Source: Smittium culicis (taxonomy: Eukaryota > Kickxellomycota > Harpellomycetes > Harpellales > Legeriomycetaceae). Taken from it: 46,566 bases of DNA. Positions 26,426 to 38,000 of this stretch are shown piece after piece. The DNA lies in NCBI GenBank assembly GCA_001970855.1, contig LSSN01005748.1:1-46566 (forward strand). The letters are read 5' to 3'. Numbering within the stretch: the stretch's first letter is position 1; each line of letters begins with the position of its first letter. The notes below the pieces were generated by a model. That model was not told where the DNA came from. It did not search any database and saw only the letters and a list, made by a program, of their open reading frames with translations. A program made the translations under genes and the position numbers.

Positions 26426-26470
26426 GATACGACCTCAATATTATATGTGATATTATTTACAGGTCGTATC
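26426..26470. repeat. 10-bp perfect inverted repeat
   Basis: GATACGACCT (26426-26435) and AGGTCGTATC (26461-26470) are exact reverse complements separated by 25 bases. The arms are GC-richer than the surroundings, so chance is less likely than for the AT palindromes nearby. It could be a hairpin in RNA, a protein-binding palindrome or a fold-back relic. Confidence 0.6.
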
Positions 26471-26749
26471 TTTTTCTATTAAAATTTTCACCTCTCGTCA
26501 ACTGTACTTATATTTTGCAATCATATTAGAAAATAATACCAAATTAATTATCTGGTACAGACAATATTTTTATTGAATTCACGTTAGATAATAAATATAT
26601 CAAGATAAAAAGCTCTGCTTAACATAGTAATCGTATATAAATAACTAGAGTGGACATTAATTGAAATTTAAGAAAAAGATTGATAATTAATATAACTAGT
26701 TTTTTATGATGCAAACGATAAAATATGAATTTTATAGGTTTAATTTTTG

Positions 26750-27960
26750 AGGTTTGGGGGTTTGTAAATTATAAATGTGAAGTGTGATCAGGAAAAATGG
26801 AGTACCAGATATAAGCAACGACTTAGTAGTATAAGAGACCATGAATAATTAGAGCAGACGTTAAATGACCAAATTTTATCAGTATAGGGGTTTGTTTAGA
26901 GCGAGTTAATAATGGAGCTGGTGATGATAATTTTTTTTTTATAGATTGGCTGTAAACCAGATTATACGTAATTTGGTCAAAGAGGATCATCTATTGGTTG
27001 CGATAATCAGTAGCCTTGAGGATTATAAAAAAAGTGAAACGAATTGAGCAACAAATTGATAGAAAAATGCAGGGAATTAGTTTAGTAGCTATTCTAAGGC
27101 GTTGATATTAAGTGTATTTTTTAACAGCTATTTGAGCAAGATCATCATAAAACACAAAAAAGGTTAAATTTTAGGGATATTAGTGTTTAATGTTTTGATT
27201 GAGATAGTATACTCAATGCTATAGATATGAAAATGTCTCATAATTATTTCAGTTAGTAGAGGTACAAGAGTTCCAAGGCTATTTTTAAATAGCGAATTTT
27301 TAGTAACTGTAATGGAAGCAAGTTATTTTTGAAGGAAAGAGGCATGTTTTAGATCGAATGGAAGCACGAGAGTGCTGAATGCGAGGGTATGTGTGGATAA
27401 TTGATTAAAACGCGAAAAGAGGAGAGCGTGGGTGTGGGTATATGACATAAATAGAAGTAGAAAGACTTATAAAAGTGTGGAGAAAAGTGTGGTGATATTT
27501 TGTTTTTTGATGGAGTTTTTTATTCTGGTGGTTTTTGTAATGTAGCCAAAGTGTAGCTATTTATCAAAAATAAGCGAAGAGTAAGGGTATTTGATTTCCA
27601 GAATTTACACCCAGCGAATTATCTGCCGCTGAATAGTCTGGATATGCACAGGCGAATAGCCAACGCCCACAAAGACACAATTGATTAAATATAATTGGAT
27701 TGATTTGAGATGAAAGCAGCTAGTGGACAAAGAGTAATGATAGTTAGGCGATTGAGAGATGGCTGACGAATAGACACGAGGAAATCAGAGAGGGGGCGGA
27801 GTTAGGCGCTAAATGGGGCCATTGTTTTTGGAGCGGATAGATTGGAAGGATGGAGGAGAGAAAAGAGCGGTGAAAGGGCGCAGATAGAAAGAGGGGTTAG
27901 TATAATTTTTTTTTTTAGGTAGAGTATTGTGGCCAGTCTTTATGTGCCTAAACTGCCCAC
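26750..27960. promoter_or_regulatory. Purine-rich, strand-asymmetric region upstream of NDK
   Basis: The plus strand is dominated by A and G. Row 27841-27900 has 27 G but only 3 C. It leads up to the NDK gene and probably holds its promoter; a TATAAAAG lies near 27469. No protein-coding frame with recognisable content was found on either strand. A divergent or non-coding transcript cannot be excluded. Confidence 0.4.
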
Positions 27961-28000
27961 ACTGAGCCAAAAAAGTAACATAGAAACTCAATAAAGAAAT

Positions 28001-28189
28001 ATGGCGGGGAAAGAATTATTTTATGCTGCGAAGAACAACGTACGGATTTTCCAGATATGTATATATTTGCTGATTCTCGTCGCATTCTTCAAATGCGCTG
28101 AAAACCCTTGCAAAACTCAAATTGTTGCTCAAACCTCTTTTGTTTCGTCTAGCTGCTCATCTTCCCAAACAAAATCAAATTCTTCAAAA
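28001..28189 (+). other. In-frame N-terminal extension or leader of NDK
   Basis: From an ATG in reasonable context (28001) the NDK frame is open for 63 extra codons. These include a hydrophobic segment ([12 protein letters not shown]) and a Ser-rich stretch. It could be a signal-anchor or organelle-targeting extension of a longer isoform. Alternatively it is leader: a GTATAT donor near 28058 and a TTTCGTCTAG acceptor ending at 28151 would remove about 95 bases and put the upstream ATG out of frame with NDK. Confidence 0.4.
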
Positions 28190-28645
28190 ATGTCTAACCA
28201 AGAACGCACTTACATCATGGTCAAACCTGACGGCGTCGAACGCGGTCTTGTTGGAAGAATCCTCACCCGCTTCGAACAAAAGGGTTACAAGCTCTGCTCC
28301 CTCCAGATGATGCAACCTTCCAAATCTCTCCTCGAAGAACACTACAAGGACTTGGCCAAGAAGCCTTTCTTCCCAGGACTCATCAGATACATGTCCAGCG
28401 CCCCTGTCGTTGGTATGGTCTGGGCCGGAAAAGATGCCGTCAAGACCGGTCGCAAGATCCTCGGTGCCACCAACCCATTGGATTCCGAACCAGGAACCAT
28501 CAGAGGTGACTACTGCATTGACGTCAGCCAAAACTTGTGCCACGGTTCTGACAGCGTTGAATCTGCTGAACGCGAAATCTCCCTCTGGTTCCCAGCCGGT
28601 GTCTGCGACTACCAACGCAAATACGACTCTTTCATCTACGAATAA
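28190..28645 (+). CDS. NDK1: Nucleoside diphosphate kinase
   Basis: A 151-aa protein from the ATG at 28190 (context AAAAATGT), the usual length for eukaryotic group I NDKs. It transfers the gamma-phosphate from ATP to other nucleoside diphosphates through a phosphohistidine intermediate and acts as a hexamer, mostly in the cytosol. Landmarks are [16 protein letters not shown] near the N-terminus (K12, R18), the active-site motif [13 protein letters not shown] with His118 and Ser120, and the C-terminal YE. Codon use is far more biased to C-ending codons than in other genes here, as expected of a highly expressed housekeeping gene. The frame extends upstream to 28001, listed separately. It is convergent with the Gir2 gene, 242 bp away, and an AATAAA lies about 75 bases past the stop. 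Identity is certain; only the start is open. Confidence 0.97.
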   Translation: MSNQERTYIMVKPDGVERGLVGRILTRFEQKGYKLCSLQMMQPSKSLLEEHYKDLAKKPFFPGLIRYMSSAPVVGMVWAGKDAVKTGRKILGATNPLDSEPGTIRGDYCIDVSQNLCHGSDSVESAEREISLWFPAGVCDYQRKYDSFIYE

Positions 28646-28718
28646 GTCTTTTCGTCAAAACCACTCTCTTTTTGTTTTTTAACCTTTTATATTTATTTAG
28701 TGTTTGTCCTCAAATATC

Positions 28719-28724
28719 AATAAA
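28719..28724 (+). terminator. Putative NDK polyadenylation signal
   Basis: AATAAA about 75 bases downstream of the NDK stop codon and before the convergent Gir2 gene. Confidence 0.4.
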
Positions 28725-28887
28725 TATCTATAACTTGTAAACCAAATGCTTAGAACTTTAATTGATACATTCTACTTTTTCTATTACATTTATATTAATC
28801 ACGATAAGAGTCAAAATAAAATATAAACAATACAAGTATCAAATAATGAGCACTTTGATGCTAGCTATTCAACTCATCTTGAATCCT

Positions 28888-30028
28888 TCATAAATCAGCT
28901 GGTACATCACCATCAACAAACTTGGCGTCTGAATTCGCCAAACTTTTATCTTGCTCAAACAATTGTCGCCCTGTAAGACGTCCCTTCTTACTATCTTCCG
29001 CTGTCCCTTTCCTTTGGTCTGCAGCAGCTGCTTTCGCTTTCTCCATCTCGACTCTGAACTTCTCTGCCCATTCTCTAAACAGCTCTGGCGTAACTTTTGT
29101 CCCTATAAATTTCTTCTGCTCCTGTTCAATCTCCTTTTCGATACGAAGCCTTTCCATATTTGTTACAAGCTCCTCCTTATATACTATTAAATCGTGTAGG
29201 AACTCTTTGAGATACGATGCCATTGTAAATACCATAACCATACCAAGAGACTCCTCAACCTATTTTAGATAGTGTATAAAGCAAAATCACCTATTATAAA
29301 AATATATATACCAATACAAATACTAAAAAACAACCATCAACCAAACTACTAACGCTAAGAAGGCAATGGTATATAATTAATAAATACCAATGCCTTGCTC
29401 AGTGTGTAAACACCAATGTTATTATTTTACATGCCTATGGCTTTATAGCAATATATTAAACAAATATATTTTAAATTTTGTATTACCGTTTCGCTCAAAT
29501 TCTTGTAAAGAGAATCAATATCTTCGCTATTCAGAGTTGAATCCTCGCTTGTTTCAATTTCAAACTCGGGTGCCTCCTCAGGATACCTCTCAGTATATGA
29601 TATATTCAAAAACAAGACTATAAAAGTTCGCATAAAAGTGTAAATAATTAATGGCTATACATTTAACAATCCAAACTATAATTCTAACGCGACCAAATAG
29701 ATCAATATCAACGAAAAAAAAAATTATATGAATAAAAATTACCCTCATTTTTTTCGACAACTAAATCGCTTTCGATTCGAATGGAAAATTTCGATGGATC
29801 TTCACTCTCTATTAAATGAGAAACAAGCATTTATTAAATATTCATCCATTCTTATAATATCCATAATTCAAAGGTTTTATTACCTATAAACTCATCGCCA
29901 TATATTGACTTTAGTGCATCGATTTCGTTCTCGCGTTCTTCTGCAAATTCTAATAAATCGAATATTTAGATTTAAAATAATTAAAAATATATGTAATAAT
30001 AAGTCTTGAACTATCAGTTACCACTCAT
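28888..30028 (-). CDS. GIR2: RWD-domain protein Gir2/RWDD1 (DRG family regulatory protein)
   Basis: Five-exon gene, 213 aa: 30028-30022, 29949-29884, 29808-29743, 29617-29487 and 29259-28888. All introns are GT-AG (72, 75, 125 and 227 bp). The first exon is only 7 bases. The N-terminal RWD domain reads MSEFAEERENEIDALKSIYG, then VLFLNISYTERYPEEAP, then SLGMVMVFTMASYLKEFL. The C-terminus carries the DRG-binding region of the DFRP2 family: KFIGTKVTPELFREWAEKF, then GRLTGRQLFEQDKSLANSD. In yeast, Gir2 binds the GTPase Rbg2 and, through the RWD domain, Gcn1, linking to translation stress signalling. Length is close to human RWDD1 (243 aa). An alternative second-exon acceptor nine bases downstream also keeps frame; the chosen one matches the family N-terminus best. 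Confidence 0.9.
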
Positions 30029-30884
30029 TTTTACTTAATAAATCTTTTATTAAGCTCTTTATATTTTTCGGCTGCAACTATAATCGTTTTATATGGATGA
30101 TAATATAAAAATGAAAAATAAATTCCAAAATCTAGAAATCTATTATCCTTAAGCTGGTAAATATAAGCCAGAAGCGTAAAAATAAAGCTCCACAAATAGA
30201 AGACTAAATCCTCATTTAATATTTTTTGCAATTTATCTCATGAATTTTTTTATTAATAACCAATAATATCTAATAATTACTTTAGAAATAAAACCGATTA
30301 ACTAAAGTTGTAAAAAAAAAAATTTTTAAATTCTAATGCAAAAAATAGTCTACAATGCAAACTAAATAAAACGCAGTCGAAGCAACTAATCTAACCAAAA
30401 AAAAAAACAAAAAAATAAAAAAAAAACAAAATTATTGTGGTTCTTTTTTTTTTGACCAAACGATCGAGAGAGAAGCGTGTATGCTAATGTCCACGGTAAT
30501 GATTAAAACTCGCTAATATAATCTTGAAATGCTATTTTCATAAGTTATGTGTAATTTAAATATAAAAATCTGAATTCAAATAATAATTACATTATCAGTC
30601 TGTATACCACAAAGAGAATAAAAAATAAAAGTTCCATTTTTGTAGGACATTAAACTAAAAATATAATCTAAAATGAAATGTAATGTAATTTATATTTAAT
30701 ATAGTAAAGCTCAATAAATATACTAAAAAGAGGCTTTTATTTACGGGACACTGAGCATATCCAAAAATTAATACTTGATTAATTATAAATTTTTTGAACT
30801 AGAATAAATTTTAGCCAAAATAATAGTAAATTCTTTATAAAAAAACGCATTTGGTATACACGCTTTGATTAAAAAAGCATATAA
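30029..30884. other. Spacer between Gir2 and subtilase genes
   Basis: About 850 bp between the Gir2 start and the subtilase stop, both genes on the minus strand. It contains A-rich low-complexity stretches (about 30395-30430) and presumably the Gir2 promoter and the subtilase 3' region. No gene is supported. Confidence 0.6.
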
Positions 30885-32639
30885 CTATTTAATTGGGACG
30901 TTTGCTCCATTATAAGCTATCAGGTTTTTGCTGTCTTTCAAGTCACCTTTAATCTGATCTTTTCTCCCTAGCAGTGTTATCACTTGTTTTAGTTGACCTG
31001 GATTCAATGTAGGATACCTACTGAGTATATGTGCAGCAAGTCCTGTAACATGTGGCGCTGCCATCGAAGTCCCAGAAAGCGTGAGCGACTCATCCGTTGT
31101 CTGGAATTTAGCTGAAACGATGTCTACAAAAACATCATATTATATCATACAGATTTTAACTTATATAATTTGATATTTAAATATCACGATAAAAAAATTC
31201 TAATCTAGATATTATGTTAATTTCATAATTTTTTAGTTTTTTTACTAACCTACACCTGGAGCGAAAATATCAATGCATTCACCAAAATTACTAAAATCCG
31301 CAATGTAATCATTGCTATCAGTTGCACCAACTGTTATAGTGTTCTTGTTGGATGCAGGAGTATAAGAACACGCATCTTCACTATCATTACCTGCACTAAC
31401 AACAACAACTATGCCTGCTTCCACCAGTGAGTCTATAGCCGAATTGAATGCTTCTGATTTCCCTTTGGTTCCTAAACTCAGATTTAGTATTGCTAGTTTA
31501 GAGCCACCAGAATTTACCCTTTCCTTGTAGTCTTTCAGGACCCAGTCAAGTGCAACCAAAAAGCCACCTTGGACTACGCCTCCATCTTTAGTAAACATCT
31601 TTACAGATATTAGATTAGCTTTTTTTGAAACGCCAAATGTCTTTCCTGAAGATATACCTGCAACATGTGTCCCATGATGGTAATTGTCAGTGTTTTCTTC
31701 GTCGGTAACAAGATTCAACCCTTGTTTTACTCTTCCTTCAAAATCACTGTGGTTAGGATCAATCCCAGAATCAATGATATAAATATTTACGTTTTCACCG
31801 ATCGGCTCATCGAAATAATACGCCTTCTTACTAGATGGGTCATCTCCAGGTTTCAATGCCAAACACATTCCCGTTTCTGTTTTAACTGCAAGATCATTCA
31901 AAATCGCTTTAACGCCTGTCTTACTTTTTTCAGTTTTTTCCTCTTTATTTTGCCGTTTCTTTTTTTTATATCTGCTTGTTTGAAGATTGTCCGACTTATT
32001 CAAACTATCGTTATCATCTACATCTCCATCTCCACTACCGTCATCGCCAACGGGATTTTCAGACGCGGGCGTGCAAGAGTCTGCGTAGTAATTTCCGTAC
32101 ATTGAGCTCATTTTTTGGAGCCCGTAACTGGGTACATTATACTGTGTGTGTAGTTTAATAGGCAGCTCCTCCTCAATATACGCAATTTCGTCCTTATCCG
32201 CAATCTTGTTGATAGTATCATTGCTGAATTTCCCCGTGTACCCCGAAAAATTTGGGCCCATAGACACTTGACCTACTATTTTCTCCCCTGTTCCACTGTT
32301 GGCGCTTTTATCATCCTTTTTACCAAGAGACCTGAATCTGCTTTGCCTCTTTTGAACTTCCGATCCACCATCACCTCCATTATTTATTAACGATCTGACG
32401 AATTCCATATGCGAATCATGTTCTTCTGTGCCTCCAGGCAAAAGATTGACTAATCTTGCTTTTTGTGTAGGTTTCTTGAATACCACTATATAGTTTTTTT
32501 TATTATCAGTTGACAACGCCCGAAATTTACCTCCACCAGGTGCAGTTTCCTTTAAATCATCTGGGATCAATCTGATTGGAGCTCTGGACTCAGCGACTAC
32601 AAGTAGAGCCAATGATAGCAAAACTCTGTTTATAATCAT
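30885..32639 (-). CDS. Secreted subtilisin-like serine protease (proteinase K-type, S8)
   Basis: Two-exon gene, 542 aa: exon 1 32639-31250, exon 2 31123-30885, with a 126-bp intron (GTTAGT...TTTGTAG, phase 1). Residues 1-17 are a signal peptide. An I9-type propeptide follows (YIVVFKKPTQ from about 50). The catalytic set is complete: Asp290 (IYIIDSGID), His322 (HHGTHVAG), oxyanion Asn418 (VVSAGNDS) and Ser483 (SGTSMAAPHVTG). The Ser lies in exon 2, so the unspliced frame would give a dead enzyme. The end KNLIAYNG matches the family C-terminus. It is odd in having about 90 residues between GLQKMSS (173-179) and AYYFDEP (273-279), where proteinase K has only a few. This insert has an acidic tract, a KKKKRQ tract and two Cys. 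A TATA-like motif lies about 25-30 bases before the ATG. Likely an extracellular protease. Confidence 0.93.
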
Positions 32640-35030
32640 TTTGTAGCAGTAAAAAAATGGTTATATAATCTACTCAAATATCAGATCAATTATTTAGCGC
32701 TAAGAAATCGGCTCTCTGATGGTTCTTAAAGTAAGGTCAATAATTTATAAGTTTTTTTTTATTAAAAATATCAGTAGATTTTTATAAAAAAAAAGTAAAA
32801 ACTTTAGATATGTAGATATAGAGTTCAATATACAATCAAAAAAAAATCGTGATAAGAAAAATATTGATAATATTACTAATATTAGTGTGTAATTATATAT
32901 ATCATTTAATAACTAAAAAGTTAAAATTATAAGCAAAATGAAATATCTGATATTTCAATATTATTTATAAGATTTTTTATTTAAATATGATAGCGTTTGG
33001 TACATTTATATATGTTTAACTAATTTAGACATGTATATAAATTGGTACCCTAATTTCAAATACAAAATAAGTTTGGTAATCATATATTTTTTGCACAATG
33101 TATTTATTGATCTATCAGTAATGTTTATTCATTAAGCAAATAATGATAAATTTGTATTGAAACTCTAACATTTTAATTATAAAAGCGACGTTAATTTAAA
33201 TACCAATTAAATTTGGCTTTTTTTAAAATTGAAACCTTTTATTGCTTTCTATTTTGCCACAAAAATAAAATAATCTTTATTGTTTGAATTATCCACTATT
33301 AATGCACTTGGTACTCAAAATAAATAATCTAATCTGAATGCAAAAAAATAGAATAGCTAGTGATTTTATGCAGCAAGAAAAAAAATGGAACCGAATTATT
33401 GCCGCATGAATTGAATTTTGTGCATCAGAATACTATGCAAAAATAATATTTGGTAAAACTTTTTGAATTTTTCATAATTGGTGGTTTATAAACAAATAAA
33501 TATATTTCCAATTTATTATGATTTAGTTTAAACGATTTATTTGTAAGTAAAATTTTCGAGGCTTACATATTCAATAAAATTAACCCAATATTTCGCATTC
33601 ATAGCAGTAATTACTTTCCAATCCAACTCCTATATAATTTTGCATTCTCCAAGTAAATACTAATAAGAAAAATCAGGGCATACAAAAGTCGTGTTGAGTA
33701 AACAATCGAATTAAAAAAATAATATATACTCAATTCAATCTTAAATAAGCAATTTTTTATTCAGAGCAATTAAAAATGCAGACAACTGATAACAATACTA
33801 TCACAAAAATATATTTAATCAATTTTATTTATAATGAGAACTTTTATATCGGAGTATTTATTAGATTATAGTTTTTAGAATTGATTGAAATAATCAATAT
33901 AAATTATAATTCATGTAATTATTTATTTTAAAATTCCACAATTATAACTAGATTTATAGTTATTTTATCAAGTAAATCTAAGAATAAAAATAATCATTTA
34001 CTAGGCGATGGTTTATAGTAATTTGATTTTATGCCGTAGATTCGCTGTTAAATTAATACTATTACAATATTTCGTTGTTCATTATATTTAATTCAGACAA
34101 CAGATCGTTTTATTAAATAATTTAAATAATGATACCCAAAAAATCTCTAATTCTTCGAGGTTTCAATCTTATTTCACTAAAAAGTTAAATTTTTTATGTG
34201 AAAATCTTAAATAAAGGTAGATTTTAATTGTGATTATAATTATAAATTAAAATTTTTTAGCATTATCAAGACGCTATATAGTTGTGACTTTAATATAAAT
34301 AGCACAAAGCTTATTTATCGCCAAAATCGCTGAATTTTATTTATAGCTTTTGGTTATGTATGTGATATATGAACTCTCGTACAGGTAATAAGACGACTGA
34401 TATTTAATACTAAATTTAAAATTTATGGTTTAATATTCATTATACTTGTTTTGGCTGAGAAAGAAGCTTTTAAAGGTAGGAAAATTCGATCCAGAAAGCA
34501 TGTACAAATAATGCGGAACAGTTATTCACGCGAAACAAAATTTTATATTTAATATATTAGTGCTATCGATTTATTTAAAAGTCAGGTCAAGAGTAAAAAT
34601 TTTCTCATTATTTATACCAGCGCATTGCTAATAATAATTTTGTTGTATAAATTGCAAAATCTAGCCTCAGGATAAAGCTATATCGAATATATTTTAAGGC
34701 TAGCTAGAATACGCTAGCAAATCTATACATCCAAATATACTCCATATTCTGCTTAGATTTAAATGTATCTTTTAGAGGTAAACAGCCAATGATGATTATG
34801 TATTGATGTGATGGCCAATGAGTGTAGATTAAATCAAATATATATAATTATTGGTTTTAATCATAAATGAATTTTTGTAATAAACAATTACACTCAAGTA
34901 AATAAAGCAAATCAATCTCGCTTATGATTTAAATTTGTATTCAAATAATACAAGTGCATTATACATTTACAAAATTCAATAACAGCAGAAATAACAGCAA
35001 ACATTTAAAGTAAAATATAGTCGATGAAAG
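32640..35030. other. Divergent AT-rich spacer
   Basis: About 2.4 kb between the divergently transcribed subtilase (-) and Med1-like (+) genes. It must contain both promoters. A TTATATAACC lies shortly before the subtilase ATG. No further gene or repeat was recognised. Confidence 0.6.
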
Positions 35031-38000
35031 ATGACAAAAAAGACGATCTTTGACGAAATTCATGATATAAAAGATTTAGTTGACTCTATAAACAAAGTGT
35101 TAGTTGCAGAATCATACCCAGAAGTCACACTAAACCCTTATGGCCCCGTTAACTTAGAAACTAGAAAGCAGCAATTAGTTGATTCTTTGGAAAAGATTCG
35201 AACTTCACTTGTAAATTTTAAGGATTCAAATGATACTATTCTTCATGGTAACGTAAATACTCAAGTTGATGGCAAGTTACCATCTGATCAAAAATCAGAT
35301 TCAGAGTCCGATAGCCTCATAAACATTAAAAAGATTCTAACTTCATTCAAGGTAATACTTATACTTGATTTGTTATTAGCTAACTCGATTTTGTCATATT
35401 TTTTGTTTTATCCAGATAAATTAAATTTATCATTTTCTACAAGTAGAGTAAAAGCGATAAGCAAATCCAAACTAGTACTCTTTATAGAGATTTAAAAAAA
35501 TGCAGAATTGAATTAGAATCAGCGGCGTTCGAAAAAATAAAAAAACAGGTTCTCCAAACTGGTTCTTCATCTTTAACAAAAGTTTCCAACTGGAAAAAAT
35601 ATTTCAAAAAACTCTGTAGTAGCTTAGGGTAACTATTTTATTTTTAATTCTTGCCCTGGCATTTTGTATTTAAGCATATAAAATTATGATATATCGATCA
35701 ATTTGGATATTTAAAACTATTTTATAAATTTACTGATTTATTTTCCTAACTGTTAACATGAGTTTTTATTCATAATAATTTCGATTGTGGGATTATAGGT
35801 TGAATTACTATGAAGACGATTCTAATAAAAGCAACATATCCTCAACTGTAACCGTTTTTGGTGACATCTTTGTCCTCGATGTAATTAACAGTTTATAGTT
35901 CTACTTTTATTCAATTGATCTGTAACTATTTTTTTTATATTTCATCATTTAGGTAGATATAGGTTGCGATGGAAATATTCATAAAGCAGCTGTATCTTAC
36001 GCCATTGATGATGTCCACGATGAAAAGGTACAAGTCTACTATTATCTCTTTTATTTTAACTATAAACTTAATTATTTCAATATTTAAATTTAAAGTTTCT
36101 ATTTTATTTTTTTATTAGATTGATCAGATTTTGTCAAAAATATTGATGTATTGAATATTAATTTATCATTATTTTTTACTGTTTCTTCTTTCCATAAACC
36201 TCCATTTAGTAGTATTTTATTTCATACAATTTCCAGCCTATAATAACACATTTGAAAATTATACATTTCAGAAATAGACAAATATCCCGATTCGAATTAA
36301 ATATGAGCAGCCTTGCCCTTCAAGATAAATTATCTAAACAATGCCCAGATATCAATTTTTTTATAAAAAGTAAGAAATTGTTTGAAAAGCTTGAAAACTT
36401 GATTGCTAAACCTAGCCCAGCTATATCTGCTGATGAAATTTTAAATGATGTTAATTTAAAAAATGGAGTATTAACAAAAAGTGTTATAAACCACGGAGCA
36501 ACTCTAAACATTCGCATTCCGCCTGTTGTGTCCAGCCTAATTAAACAAAATGATCTAATAAAAGTAATTTGTGGAAATGATATTAATCATTGGAGCTTGA
36601 AGTATTTTCAATTTATTTGGTTTGGCTGGGAATCAAATCCACAATATTATCACGGAAACTCCAATATAGCTATAGTCCCCACAAATCAGCCTGAAAGTTC
36701 TAACTTGCCACCAACAGAAAATCAAGATACAACTTTAGTTCAGGAGCCACAGTTGAACGTTGGTGATGGTCTAAGCCAAGATTTAACTAAAAATATCGAA
36801 TCATTAAATAATCTTGAAACGGGTATAAATGTAGACTCAAATCTAGAAAATGAGGCAAATAAAAACGAAGTTTTAACTAAAGTGGCTTCTAACAGCATTA
36901 TTATGGAAATTGAAGAGGTATCTAAAAAAAACACAGAGAATGAAATGGATGTTGACATTGATAAAAAATCTAATATTACAGCTCATATAAATAGTGATTT
37001 TGAAGCTGTTGGCGCAGAAAATACAAATGTTGAAGCAATTAAAGATATAAATTTAACACAAGATACTGAAGCAGATATTAAACCGATGCCTGAAAAAGTT
37101 AAGCTGAATTGCTTCTATAATTTAGTTGCACGCTTTGAGCCTTTTATTTGGTGTTGTTCTAGTACAATAAAATCAATACAATCTGCAATGAGTCTCGATG
37201 AACAATTCAGTGAAAATTATAAAAGCCCAGATAACACAGTACCTCTAATTTTACTTCCATCTGGTGATGGTTCATCTTTAGAGAGTCTAGTGAGCAGGGA
37301 CTCACCTATGTCAGAGAATGGCGATAACAACCGATGCTATACAGTAAAAAAAATCGAAGAGGTAAATAATTTTATTTATAAGCATTTGCTAACTTCATCA
37401 AGTGTTTGGTCAGAATATTACTGTGTAAAAAATGATAATGCCTTTTAACACTATCTGCATATTTATCTCTTTAATTTCTTACTACCTATTGTCTCATACA
37501 ATCCATAGTCTTGAATGGCATTTTGAGCAGTATAAGCTTTACTTATTTTATTCCTATATTTGTTAAATATAGGCCCAGATGGAAATAGCTTTTGAGTGTT
37601 TGAACCCATGTTTACAGGCGTTTGCACTATGCAGAGTTCCAATTTTCCAATTAGAAAAACTAATAGATATATTGCCAATCATCCGCCGGCAAATAGTTTT
37701 CAATGAGCTCCTGTCAAGCTGCTTTAGTGTAAATAGAGTCTGTTTAACAAACAACGAAGGGTTAAATGAATTAAAATCTAGTCAAAATAAAAAGTATCAC
37801 GTAGATGTGCAGACAAACCCTAGATATCCATTCTCATTAATTTTGAGAGTAACTTTTATTCAAATACCTTCATTGGAGTGTAACTATGAGCAAAATAATA
37901 GCTTGTCTGATTATAAAATTTCCACAATAAAAATGGATACAGAGGCTAATGCCCAACAGACTTGCGTGGACTTGGACCAACAAGGGATGGATATAGAGGA

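Larger units (their letters stand above)
12576..26740. other. Gene-poor extremely AT-rich desert
   Basis: About 14 kb with no recognisable gene, RNA or complete transposon. Two rows counted by hand gave 11 of 60 (16021-16080) and 8 of 60 (20221-20280) G+C bases. Open frames over 60 codons are almost absent and those present are low complexity. Short tandem arrays, homopolymer runs and small palindromes occur. It may be heterochromatic or centromere-like, or simply a long decayed spacer. Confidence 0.7.

Noticed and set aside
27809..27991. 60-codon minus-strand frame opposite the purine-rich region
   Set aside because: Probably a by-product of the pyrimidine-rich strand, with no motif.
28184..28615. 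143-codon antisense frame over NDK (also 28122-28310 and 28410-28682 in other sense frames)
   Set aside because: Mirror effect of the strong C-ending codon bias of NDK.
30031..30231. 66-codon minus-strand frame ending just before the Gir2 start
   Set aside because: Hydrophobic, AT-driven and without motif; it lies in the Gir2 leader/promoter and does not join the Gir2 model.
31665..32105. 146-codon plus-strand frame opposite the subtilase
   Set aside because: Antisense shadow of the charged insertion and catalytic region.
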